Part shown: piece after piece, positions 61,310 through 64,000 of the stretch | How the letters are laid out: every line of letters starts with the position of its first letter | Numbering within the stretch: the first letter of the stretch is position 1 | Assembly (NCBI GenBank): GCA_921293015.1 | Contig: OV121093.1 | Coordinates: forward strand, 26,422,622-26,486,621 | DNA from: Phorcus lineatus | Taxonomy: Eukaryota > Mollusca > Gastropoda > Trochida > Trochidae | Reading direction: 5' to 3' | DNA length: 64,000 nucleotides | The notes under the pieces: generated by a model | What the model was told of the DNA's origin: nothing | Databases searched by the model: none | The model's input: only the letters and a program-made list of their open reading frames with translations | Position numbers and translations under genes: made by a program

Positions 61310-64000
61310 ACGAGTGCTCCCTCTCTGTGTAAGTAAAACGTGTTATTGGTTAACTTGAATTGTAATATGCATTTTGTCCACCTATTTTCGATCCAAAAGC
61401 TTCTTACAATACCGAATCAATTTGTTCTGTTATGTATGTGTCGTTAGTCTAAGTTAGTCTATTACCAAGGAATACTAATCATTCACGATAGTGTAACACA
61501 TGTTCCTCTTTCTATGGAATAGCTAAATGATGATCAATGAAAGCAGTTTGCTAGTCATTGTTAATTGCTTTCACTGCAAGGGCAACATATGTACCAAGCT
61601 GCACAAGACCTAGTGTAGACATCGATCTTTTGCCATTGCAAGCAACGAAGTTTTCTCTCTCAGGTATTTATCTTAAAGATAACTATCTTGATTATATCTC
61701 GTTTATTATGGTTGATACCTTAATTTTTATTTTGAGTGTAATGTGATATTAATTGCAATATAGTTTTCTTGAATGGAAAACAGAGACTCAATTTGATTAA
61801 CAGTGTTTCAAGTTTAAAGTTAAGATCTGGCAATATGATATTCATCATATAAAATAATTGTAAGTACAATTCAATTTTATGTTGACAGGACATTGTATCT
61901 TCAATTCGTAGTTAATCTCTTGTCAAAATGGTTTTAGAATTAGAACATGCAACATTGATAGTATGTTTTAATAAATAGCCATTCGTTGTAGAATTATCTT
62001 TAATTGATATGCATATTTCTCGTTAGTGATAGTTTTTGTCTATAAACACCAAAGGAACTTTACCTTTTTACACACTGCTGCGCTAAAGGTCATTTTGAGA
62101 ATGTAAGTATGTTGTTAGTAAGCTGTATATTTCAAATATTTAGTTACTATGTCCTTGTCAGATATTATGATTTAAGTAATCTATCTTTCATTCACGAGAG
62201 TTCTAACACACAACTCGAACTTTCATGTGTGGTAAACACATAAAAAAGCATAGGTTAAAACCGCTTTTCCAACTTGATTGCCATTAAGTCATGAGTAAAT
62301 TGTTCATTCTTTAAAAAATGTATACGCGTGAACTAAAAATACAAAAAAGTGATGAAGTCATAGCTCAAATACAGTCCCTGAAGAACAATGGGAAAAATGA
62401 TTATCATGAGATGATTAATTTGATGACGTAAAAATCTCTTATATTTGAAATTTTACTCTATAAGTTAAAAGTGTTAGGATGGCTTGTAGTTCAAACTTGG
62501 TGATTCTAATTAGTTTTAATTAATGAATGAGGTTGTAAAATCAGATTGCAGGCAGCAAATTGATAAATCTAAGAATGATTCACCATTGCATAATGCAATG
62601 TTTATCCTCAACCTTAAGATTAATGATTGTGACCAGTAAAGTTGATTCAACGCTGTGCTTAGTGTGCTAATACATGCAATTTTAATTATGATTCTATAAT
62701 AATGCTAGTTTCAAACACCAGTATCAGGAGTTAAAGTAGGATATTTGATCAATAATATTCAGTTTCTATTTGTTTCCTGATGTGATAAACATTTAAAATA
62801 TATAAAGAATAAAAGGGGTTTATAAACGGGTTTTTAAAGCCGTCAACTTTTTCTTAATGAGATATACAGAGATGTTTCAGTTTCTGATCATAAGCAAACG
62901 ATTCCAATCAAACTGACATTTTAATAGTCTACAGACCTGTTTGTAGTAGCACAAATATCAAACATAGCTACCTGGAAAGTTTGTTTCAATGCAAATGTTG
63001 ACATTTACATGCAATCGGGGCTACATACATTTAGCAGGTACCTGGTTTGAAGGAACGACCAACGCTGCTCGGGTGTGAATTCGGTGACTCTATTCTTTAT
63101 CCGAGGACATGATTATTATAGTAGTTATTATTATCAAACTATAAAACAATTTCTATACTTGAAAAATGCAAGGGAAGCAATTGTTTAAGTTATCACTACC
63201 TTATTGATGGGCGTGCATAGAACCCTATCTCCCCTGTTGTCATCATAAACATACACATCTCCACGCATCAAAATCATAAATCTCATAAAGATGTGCAAGT
63301 AAAGTTGATATGTTTTACTATAATGATCATTCGATTAAGTGTTTCCTTCGAGAGGAGAGTGGAGAGGAGTCAGTTTCATTTGACATATTAGACCATAAGG
63401 GAGAACTTCTGTTAAGTAGAGCGTATTTGTTCAATGTTATTCAACACCACTTATACAACATTTTATATCTATTTGTTAGCATTGACAGTGTATTTGTCAA
63501 GAAATACAACAACCAGTCGTTTTGTTCAAACCTTACGATGAAGCATTTAAAGATAATATCCACTTACCTTTTTTAATGACAAATATATAATGTTAAAATC
63601 TTTATTGTGCGAATCGCGAGCCTCTCATGTCCATGTGGTGACACCAAGTCACAAAACACTCAAAGATGATCAAGACAGTTTTCGAATAACTGACTAACAA
63701 TCATTTTATAAAAATTATCATAAATCATAAATCAAAAATCATAAAAATTATCGCATCAATGTGACGATTTACAAACTTGAGGTCTTTGTAGAGTTAGTAG
63801 TCTCATTTTCTGACGTCGTGTCATAGCAATGTCATAAACCTCTCATGGTGATCTTGAAATAGTGCATCAAACACCTTTGATCTCCATTTAAGTTTACGCA
63901 ATATTGATGAGCAGAAAATTGCTTAACAATGAACAAATATTTTACTCGATACTTTCAAAATAGAAATACCATGTACAATCCCTTGAAAAATTATTAAACT
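61310..64000. other. Right-hand intergenic DNA
   Basis: No gene was supported. The longest frame, 63310-63576 on the plus strand (88 codons, with SGEESVSFDILDHKGELLLS), has acidic then aliphatic composition but no domain and no convincing splice acceptor. Just past it, CTTAC|CTTTTTTA at about 63564-63570 would be a GTAAGT donor on the minus strand, but the sequence behind it is not open. Confidence 0.3.

Noticed and set aside
1-64000. CRISPR array, rRNA genes or bacterial operons
   Set aside because: The window is eukaryotic; the regularly spaced repeats seen are minisatellites and transposon ends, and no rRNA-like block was found.

Overview
This is a eukaryotic window: AT-rich, intron-rich and dense in transposons. 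Short exons are bounded by GT/AG splice sites and separated by kilobase introns. The repeats are a tRNA-derived SINE, non-LTR retrotransposons, a Penelope-like element, Tc1/mariner elements, a CACTA-like element and several MITE/foldback families. Together with MEGF/SREC-like EGF proteins and small secreted PAN-domain proteins, they suggest a mollusc, probably a gastropod or bivalve. The species cannot be named from sequence alone. No bacterial, organellar or intact viral gene was recognised.

I could assemble four spliced genes by hand from splice sites with matching phases. Gene A (3.1-8.9 kb, +) encodes a ~343-aa single-pass membrane protein with an EGF-like ectodomain. Its transmembrane helix is split between two tiny exons and its cytoplasmic tail is very short. 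Gene B (26.5-23.4 kb, -, ~377 aa) and gene C (48.0-39.8 kb, -, ~396 aa) encode uncharacterised secreted proteins. They share an N-terminal Met-Cys-Glu motif after the signal peptide and have repeat-like segments resembling beta-propeller blades. Gene E (56.0-51.8 kb, -, ~232 aa) encodes a secreted protein with a PAN/Apple-like, EGF/EB-like, PAN/Apple-like layout. All four look extracellular, which would suit recognition, adhesion or mucus/shell-matrix roles, but the function is inference. A possible promoter/first exon pair lies at 51.0-51.75 kb and overlaps the 3' end of gene E on the opposite strand.

Most of the rest is mobile DNA. From left to right: a tRNA-like/SINE piece (0.34 kb); a dead Tc1 copy in a gene A intron (4.0-4.76 kb); a SINE in another gene A intron (7.6-7.9 kb); a 4.8-kb CACTA-like element with ~198-bp terminal inverted repeats and a CAT target duplication (9.2-14.0 kb), holding a LINE tail and a MITE; an internally deleted CR1/L2-like LINE (14.8-16.3 kb); a Penelope-like GIY-YIG tail (18.2-18.75 kb); a 2.4-kb block in which a 15-bp motif recurs and changes strand (19.0-21.4 kb); a MITE-like element (21.75-22.44 kb); a 5'-truncated SINE with a 10-bp target duplication (27.85 kb); a LINE with a YADD motif (29.3-30.7 kb); a near-intact Tc1 element with perfect termini (31.40-32.93 kb) directly against a 160-bp foldback; a 4.7-kb inverted-repeat element with subterminal arrays (33.7-38.4 kb); a foldback (39.4 kb); a ~56-bp minisatellite (42.5-43.5 kb); a second MITE copy (43.6-44.1 kb); LINE scraps (46.5, 52.6-53.0 and 53.5-54.1 kb); and AT microsatellites (59.9 and 61.1 kb). 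The last ~8 kb holds no gene I can support.

Every exon call rests on visual splice-site and phase reasoning. No homology search or transcript data were available.
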